Shown here: positions 1 to 8,863 of the stretch, piece by piece
Position numbering within the stretch: position 1 is the first letter of the stretch
Layout of the letters: each line of letters starts with the position of its first letter
From: Algivirga pacifica
GTDB lineage: Bacteria > Bacteroidota > Bacteroidia > Cytophagales > Flammeovirgaceae
Length of the DNA stretch: 64,000 nt
Assembly (NCBI RefSeq): GCF_039543525.1
Contig: NZ_BAABJX010000017.1
Span: 62,001 to 126,000 of the forward strand
Reading direction: 5' to 3'
Translations under genes and position numbers: made by a program
The notes under the pieces: model-generated
Told to the model about the DNA's origin: nothing
Databases searched by the model: none
Seen by the model: the letters and a program-made list of their open reading frames with translations, nothing else

Positions 1-1072
1 AGTCTAGCTTACCATCGAACAGGGAAGAAGTTTGACGTAGTGTGAAGTTATGTCTGTTAAGCTCATTGTTTGGAAGAATACCTTTCGCATCAGTATTGGC
101 ATACGAAAGGTAGGTTTGTACGTTCTGTGATCCAAAAGAAGCCGAAAGGGAGTTGATCCACGTTGTACCCGTACGGTAAAGGTCTGCTGCTGCATGAGCG
201 TTAGCGGGCTTGTCAGTACCCCAGCTGTCTAGCGCACCTTCTGCCGTTTGCCCGTAGTCACTTTGTAGCTTTGGTAGGACGTATGCTTGATCTGCCGTGA
301 AGCTTGAAGAGAAGGTAACTTTAGACTGTCCTGCCTGTCCCTTTTTCGTGGTAATCAGGATCACCCCATTGGCCGCCTGAGAACCATAAAGGGCTGAAGC
401 GGCAGCACCCTTCAATACGTTGATGCTCTCAATATCTTCCGGGTTCAGGTTAGAGATACCGTCACCACCGTCACGGCCACCCCAAGTACTGGAAGGCTGA
501 GCGGACGTAAAGTTTGACATTGGGATACCATCAATTACATAAAGTGGTTGGTTACTCCCTTGAATGGAATTGTTACCACGCAAAGTAACCTTCACAGATC
601 CACCTGCACCAGAACCACTTCTGGATAACTGAAGGCCTGCCACTTTACCCGAAAGGGAGTTCATCATGTTCGGGTCTTTGACTACCGTTAGCTCGTCCGC
701 TTTTACAACAGCAGTAGAGTACGTCAAGCTTTGGGCACTTCTTTCTACTCCTAGTGCGGTTACAACCACTTCGTCTAGTTGAGAAAGGTCTTCCTTCAGC
801 GTGATGGAAAGATTTGATTGGTTGCCGATCACTATAGTTTGTGAGATATAGCCCACGTAAGAAAAAGTAAGGGAGGCATCAGCAGGGGCGTCAAGGGAAA
901 AATTACCGTCAAGGTCCGTAACGGTACCTTTTGCAGTTCCCTGGATAACAATGTTGACACCAGGAATTCCCTGTCCGTCATTGCCAGCCACCTGACCTTT
1001 TACGATTCGATTTTGTGCATAGGATGTGAATGCAACAAAAACGAACGAAATCAGTAGAAATAAATTTCGCAT
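1..1072 (-). CDS. SusC/RagA-family TonB-dependent outer-membrane receptor, N-terminal part (cut by window edge)
   Basis: The frame reads 357 codons from an ATG and runs off the left edge without a stop. Seen: a Sec signal peptide (about residues 1-20, ending SYAQ), a carboxypeptidase-regulatory-like beta-sandwich (about 23-95, with GVNIVIQGT and TDLDGNFSL), the hinge LDEVVVTALG at about 99-108, and a TonB plug domain (about 115-245) with SLSGKVAGLQ, PLYVIDGIPM, NPEDIESINVLKGAAASALYG and ITTKKG. This is the standard order of SusC/RagA proteins, which take up glycans or peptides with a SusD lipoprotein through TonB. The barrel and any SusD partner lie outside the window. Substrate cannot be told. 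Class assignment is very sure. Confidence 0.95.
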   Translation of the reverse strand, partial: MRNLFLLISFVFVAFTSYAQNRIVKGQVAGNDGQGIPGVNIVIQGTAKGTVTDLDGNFSLDAPADASLTFSYVGYISQTIVIGNQSNLSITLKEDLSQLDEVVVTALGVERSAQSLTYSTAVVKADELTVVKDPNMMNSLSGKVAGLQLSRSGSGAGGSVKVTLRGNNSIQGSNQPLYVIDGIPMSNFTSAQPSSTWGGRDGGDGISNLNPEDIESINVLKGAAASALYGSQAANGVILITTKKGQAGQSKVTFSSSFTADQAYVLPKLQSDYGQTAEGALDSWGTDKPANAHAAADLYRTGTTWINSLSASFGSQNVQTYLSYANTDAKGILPNNELNRHNFTLRQTSSLFDGKLD

Positions 1073-1528
1073 AGTTTTGAGATTATTAAAAAAAAGAATT
1101 CATCAATAAGATATTTACCCTATAGGGAATATCTATAAGAGTAAGAGTGTTAATGAATTTTAATGTAATCTCTCTTCGTGTAGAATTTACGTTTATTTTA
1201 ACTTGGTCATTTTGAACACTTAAGCCTTCCAGTTAACTTTTCTTCCTTCTTCACCCTTCCAAATTTCCTCTCCCTCCATCTTATTGTTTATCAGATATAT
1301 TCCCATCATGTGACGTTAATGGGGGATTATTTCATTAAAAAGCCTGAAATACTTTTAATATAAGGTCGTTAAACATTGTGTAGATTGTGACTGCAACCCA
1401 TTGAATAAGTTTATTAATGATGTTGAACAGTGGAAACTGTTTTGGCGCAAAAAACATTTAAATGACGTATTTATTCAGGAAATAATCCTGTTTACAACAT
1501 TCTATTCAAACTAACGAACTCAAATGCA
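1073..1528. other. Intergenic region between divergent genes
   Basis: About 450 bases separate the receptor gene and the next plus-strand gene, so promoters for both should lie here. No good TTTG/TAnnTTTG pair stands out. A small hairpin (aacagt-gga-aactgtt) lies near 1425-1442. No coding frame or RNA gene was recognised. Confidence 0.4.
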
Positions 1529-2044
1529 ATGAGCTGGGAAAAATTAAAGAAATTATTAAAGCTACCTTCTGCTAAAGAAAACATATTGCTACTAGATGGG
1601 CCAACCAACGAGTTGAATATCAAAGAACGTTTTGAGCAATTTAAAATTGCTTATGAGCAAGAACATACTCCTTTGGATACGTTGGATAATTCAATGCTAC
1701 AGCTTAAGCCTGAAGATATAGAAGGAAATTATGCCTTAAAAGGGCATAACCCCGGCGATAAAGACAAGATGTATTATGGACATTTGAATCTTCGTTACAT
1801 TGGAGGGAAATTCAAGGCGAAATGGGACATTGCGATCAGTGGACAAGGACAGTTAGGAGAGGGCTTCTTATATGATGACAAGCTTGTCTTGAATTTTTAT
1901 TATCATGAAGAGGACGAGGAGTATGCTGGAATGGTGATCTACCAGTTGACAGGACCACATTCTTTTAAGGGATTTTGGATTGAGGAAGGAATTTTTTCTC
2001 CAGGGTATGAGGAGTGTGAACTTAAGAACCGAGTACTAGTCTAA
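1529..2044 (+). CDS. Hypothetical soluble protein, 171 aa
   Basis: Not recognised. The product has no signal peptide or membrane segment. The N-terminal third is helical and charged (WEKLKKLLKLPSAKENILLL); residues about 65-165 alternate in a beta-rich pattern (YALKGHNPGD, YGHLNLRYIGGKFKAKWDI, LGEGFLYDDKLVLNFYYHEED, FKGFWIEEG), which reads like a small beta-barrel or lipocalin-like sheet. The start follows AT-rich DNA with no Shine-Dalgarno, as is normal in Bacteroidota. It is a single gene followed by a palindromic repeat. Function unknown. Confidence 0.75.
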   Translation: MSWEKLKKLLKLPSAKENILLLDGPTNELNIKERFEQFKIAYEQEHTPLDTLDNSMLQLKPEDIEGNYALKGHNPGDKDKMYYGHLNLRYIGGKFKAKWDIAISGQGQLGEGFLYDDKLVLNFYYHEEDEEYAGMVIYQLTGPHSFKGFWIEEGIFSPGYEECELKNRVLV

Positions 2045-2046
2045 AG

Positions 2047-2216
2047 ATTGTTGAATCGTTGAACTTCAGCAGCAAGCTGCTGGGTTGAATTGAGCTTCGC
2101 TCCATTACATGGCGTCTTGATTCGAGTTGAATTGTTGTATAAAGATGTATCAACGAACAATTCAACTCGAATCAACTCACCGAAGGTGAAATTCAACGAT
2201 TCAACGATTCAACCTT
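2047..2216. repeat. Palindromic intergenic repeat, mini-hairpin family (family A)
   Basis: The left arm holds TTGAATCGTTGAA, a cagcag-caa-gctgctg hairpin, gagc-ttc-gctc and GATTCGAGTTGAATTGTT. The right arm returns as AACAATTCAACTCGAATC, a cacc-gaa-ggtg hairpin and GATTCAACGATTCAAC. The arms match in their linkers but carry different mini-hairpins. Related elements lie near 4.5, 27.7, 28.2, 30.0, 31.6 and 33.9 kb. It sits between convergent genes, so a transcription-stop role is possible. Confidence 0.85.
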
Positions 2217-2229
2217 TATAAAGCTTCTT

Positions 2230-3021
2230 TTATTGTTTCTTCGCAAAAGCTTCCGCCTTAGGAATGTTTTTCTCCATATTTTTTATTCTGGTGCTATGGG
2301 ATGGGTGAGTAGAAAGTAACTCCGGAGGCGCTCCTCCTCCAGTTGCTGCCATACGTTCCCAGAACTTTGGCGCTTCTTGTAGGTTATAGCCAGCCAGCGC
2401 CATAAAATACAGTCCTAGTTCATCCGCTTCACTTTCGTGTTTACGGCTATAGGGTAACATAATTCCTACTTGTGATCCCAAACCAAAGGCCGTCATTGCC
2501 AATGCACGGGTCTCAGGACTTTTGTTCATCATAGCGGCATCCAGTACTAAAGCGGAGCCTTGTTGTATTTGCTGCTGAGACATTCTTTCATTACCATGCT
2601 GGGCTATGGCATGAGCAATCTCATGAGACATGACTACTGCAATACCATCGTCATTTTTACATACGGGGAGGATACCCGTATAGAAGGCTACCTTTCCTCC
2701 AGGCATGGCCCAAGCGTTGAGTTGATCACTTTCGATCAGATTGAATTCCCATACATAGCCTTTGATTAAATCTTCTCTTCCGACACTTTTTAAGTATTGC
2801 TCAACAGCACTTGAAATACGGTTTCCTATTTTGCGTAACCGCTGAACTTGCAGCTCGTTGGTGGATAGTTTACTGTCTTTTAACACATCCCTATAGCTTT
2901 GCTTACTCAAAGATAAGATTTGATCATTTGGAATGAACGTTAGCTGTTTTCTACCTGTGATGGGTACGCTGGTACAGGCAGCTATTCCTAAAAATAACAG
3001 GGCATAAATAATGTATTTCAT
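2230..3021 (-). CDS. M48-family metalloprotease, lipoprotein
   Basis: A 263-residue zinc peptidase of the M48 (HtpX/Ste24-like, LoiP/YcaL-like) group, likely held in the envelope for protein quality control. The N-terminus is a lipoprotein signal with lipobox GIAAC (Cys16). The zinc motif HEIAH is at about 133-137, and the third ligand is in ESEAD at about 196-200, the normal spacing. NAWAMPGGKVAFYTG before the active site is typical of the family. It lacks the TPR domain of BepA/YfgC-type members. Convergent with the preceding gene; followed upstream by a VWA-protein gene on the same strand 49 bases away, so the two may be co-transcribed. Confidence 0.93.
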   Translation of the reverse strand: MKYIIYALLFLGIAACTSVPITGRKQLTFIPNDQILSLSKQSYRDVLKDSKLSTNELQVQRLRKIGNRISSAVEQYLKSVGREDLIKGYVWEFNLIESDQLNAWAMPGGKVAFYTGILPVCKNDDGIAVVMSHEIAHAIAQHGNERMSQQQIQQGSALVLDAAMMNKSPETRALAMTAFGLGSQVGIMLPYSRKHESEADELGLYFMALAGYNLQEAPKFWERMAATGGGAPPELLSTHPSHSTRIKNMEKNIPKAEAFAKKQ

Positions 3022-3070
3022 CAGTTTAACTTATTTGAATGATACCATGGTTTTACAGGGTAAAATACTA

Positions 3071-4408
3071 TTATTTTTTTCTCTTCTTCATCTTGTAGTT
3101 GACATTTCGTTGAGATTTTTGATACATTTTTTGTTCCTGGGAAGACATTTGTTGATAACTATCAATTTGTTCGTAATACACTTTGATGGCATTGTATTGT
3201 GCCGTTAGCTCTTCGTCTTCCGGTAAAGTACTCATGGTTTGTGAGAGGTTTTCCAATGCTTTCTTCAGGAGTGCCTTTGCTTTTTCTGTAGCTCCTTGGT
3301 CTACGAGTAGCATCGCTTTTTCATATACTTGGTTGGCTTGAAATAGCGCGCTCATTTGCAGTACTTTGGGGTCTCTGTTATTATAGTAAACACTTTCCTC
3401 CTGAGTCTTGTTTACATGGATGGTTTTCCTCACTTCTTTACGTTCAAAGGTTTCAGCATCATCATAGGTCAGTGTGAAAGTAAAGGTGAGGCTTTCTGAA
3501 AGTGTATTTAAGCGACTGAAGGTAAAGAGAACGGATTTCAGTTCTTCAGAAATAATATCTCGGAAATTGATTAGGATTTCTTGATTAGGAGTGATTTGGT
3601 ACTCATAACCATTAACCTGTTGTAATTGCATATACTGTGTAGGATAGCTGACTTTTAAGGTCGCATTTTGGGCATAAACGGACAGAAGGCCTTTAAGCTC
3701 TTCTTTAAAGATTTCAGGAATCTTGTCAGGAGAGTCTATGAAGTAATAATTACCGCTTCCTTGCTCTGCCATGCCCGTCATCAGTAATTCGTCAAAATCA
3801 CTGCCTACGCCAAAGGTGGATAAGCCAAGTTGTAGTTCCAGGTTTTTGGTGCGGGCAATTTCCTTGAGTTTTTCAGGGTCCGTAATACCTTCGTTGGCCA
3901 AGCCATCGGAGAGTAAGAAAACCCTATTGACATTTTGTGCATCAAAAACGGCCTTCGCTTGATTGTATCCTTCCAAAACTCCTCCGCTTAAGTTGGTGCT
4001 GCCACGATCCGTAACGCCTTTGATTAACTGCTTAAGCTGTTGTTTGTTGGTAGGATGTACCGTGTGCTGTAGCACATTCACCTCATTATCATAAATAACG
4101 AGAGAGAGGTAATCCTGGCTAGAAAGATTATCAACCACAAACTCGCAAGCTTTCTTCGCATAATGTAGTTTATCTCCACTCATAGAGCCACTGCGATCCA
4201 GTACCAAGGCGATATTCATCGGTGGTCGAGTAGTCTTTGGAGTAACCTTAGGAGCTTGGGCGTCAAACAGAATACTGAACGTTTCAGTATTGGGGGTAAT
4301 ATGTGTACTTTCACTGCGGACGTCAACCTGAAGTTGTGCTTGTGCCGATAGGTGCAGGCATAGAATGACGAAATAGGTACTAAGGAAGTATGCAATGGAT
4401 TTTTTCAT
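3071..4408 (-). CDS. VWA-domain secreted protein
   Basis: A 445-residue exported protein. I start it at the ATG giving MKKSIAYFLSTYF, which begins a clear Sec signal peptide ending SAQAQ; an upstream in-frame ATG would put 17 unrelated residues before the signal. The von Willebrand A domain covers about 65-240 with an intact MIDAS: D71-x-S-x-S in LDRSGSMSG and a later LLSDGLANEG. The C-terminal 100 residues are helical and TPR-like (YEKAMLLVDQGATEKAKALL), then a basic tail. Bacteroidota VWA proteins of this kind are often surface or periplasmic metal-dependent binding proteins; the partner is unknown. It lies just upstream of the M48 protease gene. Confidence 0.9.
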   Translation of the reverse strand: MKKSIAYFLSTYFVILCLHLSAQAQLQVDVRSESTHITPNTETFSILFDAQAPKVTPKTTRPPMNIALVLDRSGSMSGDKLHYAKKACEFVVDNLSSQDYLSLVIYDNEVNVLQHTVHPTNKQQLKQLIKGVTDRGSTNLSGGVLEGYNQAKAVFDAQNVNRVFLLSDGLANEGITDPEKLKEIARTKNLELQLGLSTFGVGSDFDELLMTGMAEQGSGNYYFIDSPDKIPEIFKEELKGLLSVYAQNATLKVSYPTQYMQLQQVNGYEYQITPNQEILINFRDIISEELKSVLFTFSRLNTLSESLTFTFTLTYDDAETFERKEVRKTIHVNKTQEESVYYNNRDPKVLQMSALFQANQVYEKAMLLVDQGATEKAKALLKKALENLSQTMSTLPEDEELTAQYNAIKVYYEQIDSYQQMSSQEQKMYQKSQRNVNYKMKKRKK

Positions 4409-4460
4409 AATGATGTATGGTTTTGGATTATAAGACAAATATCCTTGTCTAGTGGGCAAT

Positions 4461-4613
4461 GTTCATGTTGTTTAGTTGAGCTTCGCTCGTTCATAATGTT
4501 TAGTTGAATAGCTTATGTTACTTGTTGGATCGAGTTAAATGATAATAACCGAAACACCGAAACACCTAAACATCATCAACGAGCGAAGCTCAACTAAACA
4601 TTATGAACAACAG
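4461..4613. repeat. Palindromic repeat, family A variant (TTTAGTTG linker), with an inner 8-nt tandem
   Basis: The left arm reads GTTCATGTTGTTTAGTTG, then gagc-ttc-gctc, then GTTCATAATGTTTAGTTG. The right arm returns as AACGAGCGAAGCTCAACTAA and ACATTATGAAC. Between them lie two copies of ACCGAAAC and a variant ACCTAAAC (4548-4571). The gap 4409-4882 holds nothing else that I recognise except AT-rich leader DNA for the next gene. Confidence 0.85.
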
Positions 4614-4882
4614 ACGATAATTGGGCCAATTATGGCTCAATCTCCTTGATTTAACCTATTTTAAAAGAGGAGATAAAAGAATAAAGTAAGGGAATATCAT
4701 AGAGTTTTTTACGAAATACTTAATTTTGTAAGCAATACCCTTCTTGGATTTGTTATACTGAAAAGGAAGAAAGTAGAAGTGTAGTAGAAAAAGAGTATAA
4801 AAGGTTTCATTATTTGAATGGAACGATAAGGGTAAAAAGGGTTATACCCTTTGAAAATGAATCACTTAAATAAAGTAATAAT

Positions 4883-6109
4883 TTGAAGAAAGAATTTCAA
4901 TATACTAGTGATACCAAGCAGCCTACCGCTGTATTAGTCGCAGTATCTCCAAAGCAAGAGTCGGTGGCCAAGGCAGAGGAGTATTTGGATGAGTTGGAGT
5001 TTCTGGCATCTACCTTAGGAGTCGTAACGAAGGAGAAGTTCATGCAACGATTGGACTATCCAGATACTCGTACTTTTGTAGGAAAAGGGAAGCTGGAAGA
5101 TATAAAGGCTTACGTTAAGCATCATGGTATTGATATGGTCATCTTTGATGACGATCTATCGACGGCTCACTCTCGTAACCTAGACAGGGAAATGGAAGGG
5201 GTAATGATTATTGACCGAAGCTTATTGATCTTGCAGATTTTTGCCAAGAGAGCACAAACGGCACAGTCCAAGTTGCAAGTAGAGCTGGCTCAGTACCAAT
5301 ATATGTTACCTCGACTGACGAACTTGTGGACGCACCACTCTCGTCAAAAGGGGGGTATTGGTATGAAAGGTCCTGGTGAAACAGAGCTGGAGACGGATAA
5401 GCGTATTATCCGTGACAAGATTTCTTTGTTGAAGAAGAAGCTGGAAAAAATTGATAAGCAAAGTAATGTTCGTAGAAAAGGACGTGACCGCCAAGTGAAG
5501 GTAGCTTTAGTAGGATATACTAACGTCGGGAAGTCTACGATCATGAAACGTATCAGTAAGGCAGATGTCTTTGCGGAGAACAAACTGTTTGCGACAGTAG
5601 ATTCTACCGTAAGAAAAATGGTCTTGCACAATATTCCGTTTTTGCTGACGGATACGGTAGGGTTTATTCGTAAACTCCCTACTACCTTGATTGAAGGATT
5701 TAAGTCTACCTTGGATGATATCGTTGATGCAGATATCCTGATTCATGTAGTAGATATCTCCCATGAGTCTTTTGAAGAGCATATAGAGGTGGTCAATCAA
5801 ACGCTAACAGAAATCGGAGCGGGAGATAAGAAAACCTTGATGGTATTCAATAAGATTGATGCTTTTGAGGAAAAAGAATATCCTCCATTTGAGGATCACC
5901 CACCAGCAACGGTAGAGGAGTGGAAACAGTCTTACCTGGCAAAAGGTACGGATAGTGTCTTTATCTCTGCAACCAATAATATCAATATTGAAGAGCTGAG
6001 AGAGCGAGTATTCAAGCTAGTGTCGGATAAGTACTACGAAATTTTCCCTAACCATAACCAATATGATTATAACCAGCATTGGTTGTATAAGGAAGATGAA
6101 GAAGAGTAG
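4883..6109 (+). CDS. hflX: Ribosome-associated GTPase HflX
   Basis: A 408-residue HflX, the GTPase that binds the 50S subunit and splits or rescues stalled ribosomes. The N-terminal HflX domain (about 15-200) has FVGKGKLEDI and the signature GMKGPGETELETDKR at 160-174; a coiled segment leads to the GTPase domain, with G1 GYTNVGKST at 211-219, G3 DTVGF, and G4 NKID. The start is TTG: an in-frame stop lies 12 bases upstream and the next in-frame ATG would remove the first 53 residues of the conserved domain. The C-terminus (FPNHNQYDYNQHW) is a short acidic extension typical of Bacteroidota copies. Followed by a heptad-repeat hairpin. Confidence 0.96.
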   Translation: MKKEFQYTSDTKQPTAVLVAVSPKQESVAKAEEYLDELEFLASTLGVVTKEKFMQRLDYPDTRTFVGKGKLEDIKAYVKHHGIDMVIFDDDLSTAHSRNLDREMEGVMIIDRSLLILQIFAKRAQTAQSKLQVELAQYQYMLPRLTNLWTHHSRQKGGIGMKGPGETELETDKRIIRDKISLLKKKLEKIDKQSNVRRKGRDRQVKVALVGYTNVGKSTIMKRISKADVFAENKLFATVDSTVRKMVLHNIPFLLTDTVGFIRKLPTTLIEGFKSTLDDIVDADILIHVVDISHESFEEHIEVVNQTLTEIGAGDKKTLMVFNKIDAFEEKEYPPFEDHPPATVEEWKQSYLAKGTDSVFISATNNINIEELRERVFKLVSDKYYEIFPNHNQYDYNQHWLYKEDEEE

Positions 6110-6117
6110 GCTTTTTT

Positions 6118-6184
6118 AATGAAGAATGAAGAATGAAGAATAATTATCTCCCATTCTTCATTCTTAACTCTTCATTTTTCATTA
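6118..6184. repeat. Heptad hairpin: (AATGAAG)3 facing (CTTCATT)-like units
   Basis: Three tandem AATGAAG units directly after hflX face two or three inverted CTTCATT/CTTCATTTTT units. The arms can fold into one stem between two convergent genes, and could act as a two-way terminator. The same 7-mer forms arrays near 24.1 and 24.8 kb. Confidence 0.85.
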
Positions 6185-6188
6185 AAAA

Positions 6189-6758
6189 TTAAAACCGGCT
6201 TGGAGCCTGGTAGATTCTTGATTTCTCATAAGGCACCACAATTCCCCTAAATTCAATATAACCACCTCTTGTTTGAGAGGATACCCTTCCATTGGCATAG
6301 TTGCTTCCATCGAGGTTAATCCTTACCTGCGCGTTGACTCCTGCTCCTAGCACGCTGAAAGTCATATATACCCTTCCATTATCATTTTCCTTAAGGTCTA
6401 CATTACTGATGTTGCCGTCTACGGTAATACCTCCAATATTATTGGGGCCCATTACTCCTCCGGGGAAAGCAATTTGAATTACGGCAGTTTCTCCTTTGAC
6501 GGCTATAAAATTGGTATTTGTGGAAACATTGACTGGACGTCCTTTATTATTGGTGAGCGTATGGGTTTCTAGTACGAACCATTGTTTTTGTAAGGCTAGT
6601 TTGGCTTGTTCGTTTAAGGCTTTTTCTTGGGTGGCTTTTTGAGCTTTCTTTTGGGCCTTCTGTTCTTTCTTGGTAAGTTGCCCATCTTGAGAAGTAGGGG
6701 GTTGAGAGGCACAGCTACTTATCATCAGCAATACTATTAAACCTATAAACTTTTGCAT
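6189..6758 (-). CDS. DUF4251-family lipoprotein
   Basis: A 189-residue lipoprotein with lipobox MISSC (Cys16). After a lysine/glutamine-rich linker (about 28-55) the rest is a beta-rich domain with features of the Bacteroidota DUF4251 family: KGETAVIQIAFPGGVMGPNNIGG, a middle run of short strands, and a C-terminal FRGIVVPYEKSRIYQAPSR. The family function is unknown; it is likely anchored at the outer membrane facing the periplasm or the surface. Convergent with hflX, the two separated by a heptad hairpin. Confidence 0.88.
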   Translation of the reverse strand: MQKFIGLIVLLMISSCASQPPTSQDGQLTKKEQKAQKKAQKATQEKALNEQAKLALQKQWFVLETHTLTNNKGRPVNVSTNTNFIAVKGETAVIQIAFPGGVMGPNNIGGITVDGNISNVDLKENDNGRVYMTFSVLGAGVNAQVRINLDGSNYANGRVSSQTRGGYIEFRGIVVPYEKSRIYQAPSRF

Positions 6759-6844
6759 AGACTTATGGATATATCATGAGTACTCTTTTGTTAGAAGACA
6801 TGATATAATAGCAATAAGTTCTTTTTTAAAAATCAGTAATTAGA

Positions 6845-7603
6845 ATGACCACGGAGAGACTACTTCAATTGGCCACCAAAGCGGGGCGGATTATGTTGGA
6901 AAATGGAGGAGAGACCTACAGGGTAGAGCAAACGATAAATTTTATATGTATGGCATATGGGGTAGAAAACGTGGATAGTTTTGTGACCCCCACAGGGATT
7001 ATGTCTTCTGTAACGGACCGTGAAGGAAAGACCTATTCATTGATTCAGCGGATTACTGAGCGAACAGTGAATCTGGAGAAGGTGCGTATGGTCAATGAGT
7101 TGTCACGTACAGTGTTTGAGCAAAACATGACCGAGATACAGATGCGTGACAAGATTAGAGAGATTGATGATAGTACCCCTTATGCAATATGGTCTCAATA
7201 TTTAATGTCGGCCATTGCCGTAGCGGCATTTTGCCTATTATTTGGTGGGGCTTGGAAAGATACGATAGTAGCTTTTTTTGTAGGACTATTGATTCAGTTC
7301 AATAATCAGTACCTGGAGGGCTGGGGAATCAACCGTTTCCTGATTCGTATGAGTGGTGGTGTGATAGCCGCTCTGATGGGATTGTTGGCCGTCTATTTGG
7401 GATTGGGGGAACAGGATGATAAGATCACAATTGGGGCGATTATGCTATTGGTACCGGGATTGGCGATGACCAATGCGATTCGGGATATCATCGCAGAGGA
7501 CTTGGTAAGTGGAATGTCCAGAGCCTTGGAGGCCTTGTTTATAGCTTTGGCTATATCGGCAGGTACCGGTGTGGTGTATAAGTTGTGGTATGTTTTTTCT
7601 TGA
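6845..7603 (+). CDS. Threonine/serine exporter family protein, large subunit (ThrE N-terminal/YjjP-like)
   Basis: A 252-residue protein of the DUF1212/ThrE N-terminal family. Residues 1-110 are a soluble domain with the family motif MLENGGETYRVEQT and later SVTDREGKTYSLI; residues about 118-250 hold five membrane segments, including IMLLVPGLAMTNAIRDI, the conserved PG-containing helix. In Corynebacterium ThrE is one protein; in many bacteria it is two genes, as here, the other half being the next gene. Predicted role: proton-driven export of threonine/serine or a related small metabolite (YjjPB exports succinate in E. coli), so the substrate is uncertain. Confidence 0.92.
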   Translation: MTTERLLQLATKAGRIMLENGGETYRVEQTINFICMAYGVENVDSFVTPTGIMSSVTDREGKTYSLIQRITERTVNLEKVRMVNELSRTVFEQNMTEIQMRDKIREIDDSTPYAIWSQYLMSAIAVAAFCLLFGGAWKDTIVAFFVGLLIQFNNQYLEGWGINRFLIRMSGGVIAALMGLLAVYLGLGEQDDKITIGAIMLLVPGLAMTNAIRDIIAEDLVSGMSRALEALFIALAISAGTGVVYKLWYVFS

Positions 7604-7631
7604 GCCCGTTTGGGCAGCTACATGGGGTTGC

Positions 7632-7678
7632 CTCTACTACCTTTCACTTTTTACCTATTACCTTTTACCTTACTAAAA
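7632..7678. repeat. Heptad tract (TTTTACC-type) between the exporter subunit genes
   Basis: Imperfect tandem TTACCTT/TTTTACC units (CTTTTTACCTATTACC, then CTTTTACCTTAC) fill the spacer and end two bases before the start codon of the second subunit. The unit is the complement of the GGTAAAA heptad found at 23.9 and 39.7 kb. Confidence 0.75.
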
Positions 7679-7679
7679 T

Positions 7680-8153
7680 ATGTGGTTCAATACGTTATTA
7701 GCTTTTATCAGTACCTTGTGTTTTGCTTTCTTGTTCAATGTACGAGGGAAATATCTTTATTATGCCGGAGGAGGAGGAGCTCTGGCGTGGTTATTTTACG
7801 AACTAGGCCTTTTGTACTCTGGTTCTACAATTATAGGAATGTTTGCGGGGGCTTCTATGGCTGCAATCTATGCTGAAGCAGTAGCCAGAGTTTTAAGAAT
7901 CCCCACGACGATTATTGTGATTAGTGCAATTATTCCCATGGTACCCGGAGGAGGGCTTTATTATACCATGGTAGCCTCTATAGAAGGAGAATTTGACTTA
8001 TTCATGCATAAAGGAACGAATGCCATTCTGGAAGCTGGTACGATTGCTATCAGCATTGTGTTAGTCTCATCAGTATTTAGAATTTTCACTCAATATAGAT
8101 TGAAGCGATTGGAGAAAAAGATGAAAAAGAAAAACGCTGCCCTTAGAAAATAA
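7680..8153 (+). CDS. Threonine/serine exporter family protein, small subunit (YjjB-like, DUF3815)
   Basis: A 157-residue, strongly hydrophobic protein with four or five membrane segments and the family motif SAIIPMVPGGGLYYTM, the partner of the PG helix in the larger subunit. The basic tail KRLEKKMKKKNAALRK is cytoplasmic. Its ATG follows the first subunit by 76 bases, the gap being a heptad tract, so the pair should still be one transcript. The last codons lie inside the stem of a terminator. Confidence 0.92.
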   Translation: MWFNTLLAFISTLCFAFLFNVRGKYLYYAGGGGALAWLFYELGLLYSGSTIIGMFAGASMAAIYAEAVARVLRIPTTIIVISAIIPMVPGGGLYYTMVASIEGEFDLFMHKGTNAILEAGTIAISIVLVSSVFRIFTQYRLKRLEKKMKKKNAALRK

Positions 8154-8167
8154 GGGACAGCGTTTTT
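8131..8167 (+). terminator. Intrinsic terminator overlapping the exporter gene end
   Basis: AAAACGCTG-CCCTTA pairs with TAAGGG-(a)-CAGCGTTTT and is followed by Ts. The stop codon of the exporter subunit is in the 3' half of the loop/stem. A one-base bulge is the only imperfection. Confidence 0.85.
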
Positions 8168-8235
8168 TATGCTGTTTCGGTAAGCTTATGTTTATTGGGA
8201 AAGGTCAAAGGTAATATATCGTGTGCTGCAAAAAA

Positions 8236-8679
8236 TTAGTTAGCAGCTACCTTTCTAATGCCTACTTCATCAAATTGAGTGAAGAAGAAGTTTCCTTCGA
8301 TAGTAGCATTCTCGTCAGAGTCTGAACCGTGAACGGCATTTTCTCCCAATGATTTAGCAAATCTTTTTCTGATTGTACCTTCCGCTGCTTCTGCAGGGTT
8401 AGTAGCTCCGATAAGTGTTCTGAAGTCCTCAACGGCATTGTCCTTCTCAAGGATCATAGCGATGATTGGACCAGAGCTCATGAACTCACAAAGCTCACCA
8501 TAGAACGGACGCTCCTGGTGTACTTCATAGAATTTTCCAGCAAGCTCAGCAGAAAGTTGAGTAACTTTTCCTGCAACGATTCTAAAGCCCGCTTCTTCAA
8601 TCATTTTAATAATGTCACCAGAGTGTCCTGCTTCAAATGCATCTGGCTTGATCATCGTAAATGTTCTATTCCCTGCCAT
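8236..8679 (-). CDS. ndk: Nucleoside-diphosphate kinase
   Basis: A 147-residue Ndk, moving the gamma phosphate from ATP to other NDPs. The catalytic histidine is H117 in the strictly conserved NAVHGSDS; TMIKPDAF near the N-terminus and the Kpn loop (ATNPAEA) are present. The C-terminus has an extra short strand (NFFFTQFDEVG) usual for Bacteroidota. Single gene, convergent with the exporter pair. Confidence 0.98.
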   Translation of the reverse strand: MAGNRTFTMIKPDAFEAGHSGDIIKMIEEAGFRIVAGKVTQLSAELAGKFYEVHQERPFYGELCEFMSSGPIIAMILEKDNAVEDFRTLIGATNPAEAAEGTIRKRFAKSLGENAVHGSDSDENATIEGNFFFTQFDEVGIRKVAAN

Positions 8680-8751
8680 TTCTTATAAAAGGTTTGTAAT
8701 TTATTGTTGAATGGTTGTTAATTAAGCATGTTGGTTTTATCCTATGTGCCA

Positions 8752-8759
8752 CAAAGCTA
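8752..8759 (-). promoter_or_regulatory. Candidate -7 promoter element for ndk
   Basis: On the minus strand the bases read TAGCTTTG, a full match to the Bacteroidota -7 consensus TAnnTTTG, about 75 bases before the ndk start. No convincing -33 TTTG is seen at the usual distance, so confidence is limited. Confidence 0.4.
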
Positions 8760-8863
8760 TACTTTTTATGGAGAATCTTCTCTATAAAGTGTAAATTTTT
8801 CACCTATTATTGAAAAATATTATCCGGTAGGAAGAAGGATAAAAAAAAGTATTTACGAAACGT

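Noticed and set aside
4409..4459. Longer start for the VWA protein
   Set aside because: Would put 17 residues before an obvious signal peptide.
7610..7876. 88-codon open frame overlapping the exporter small subunit
   Set aside because: Begins in the heptad tract and has no family features; the overlapping YjjB-like frame is clear.
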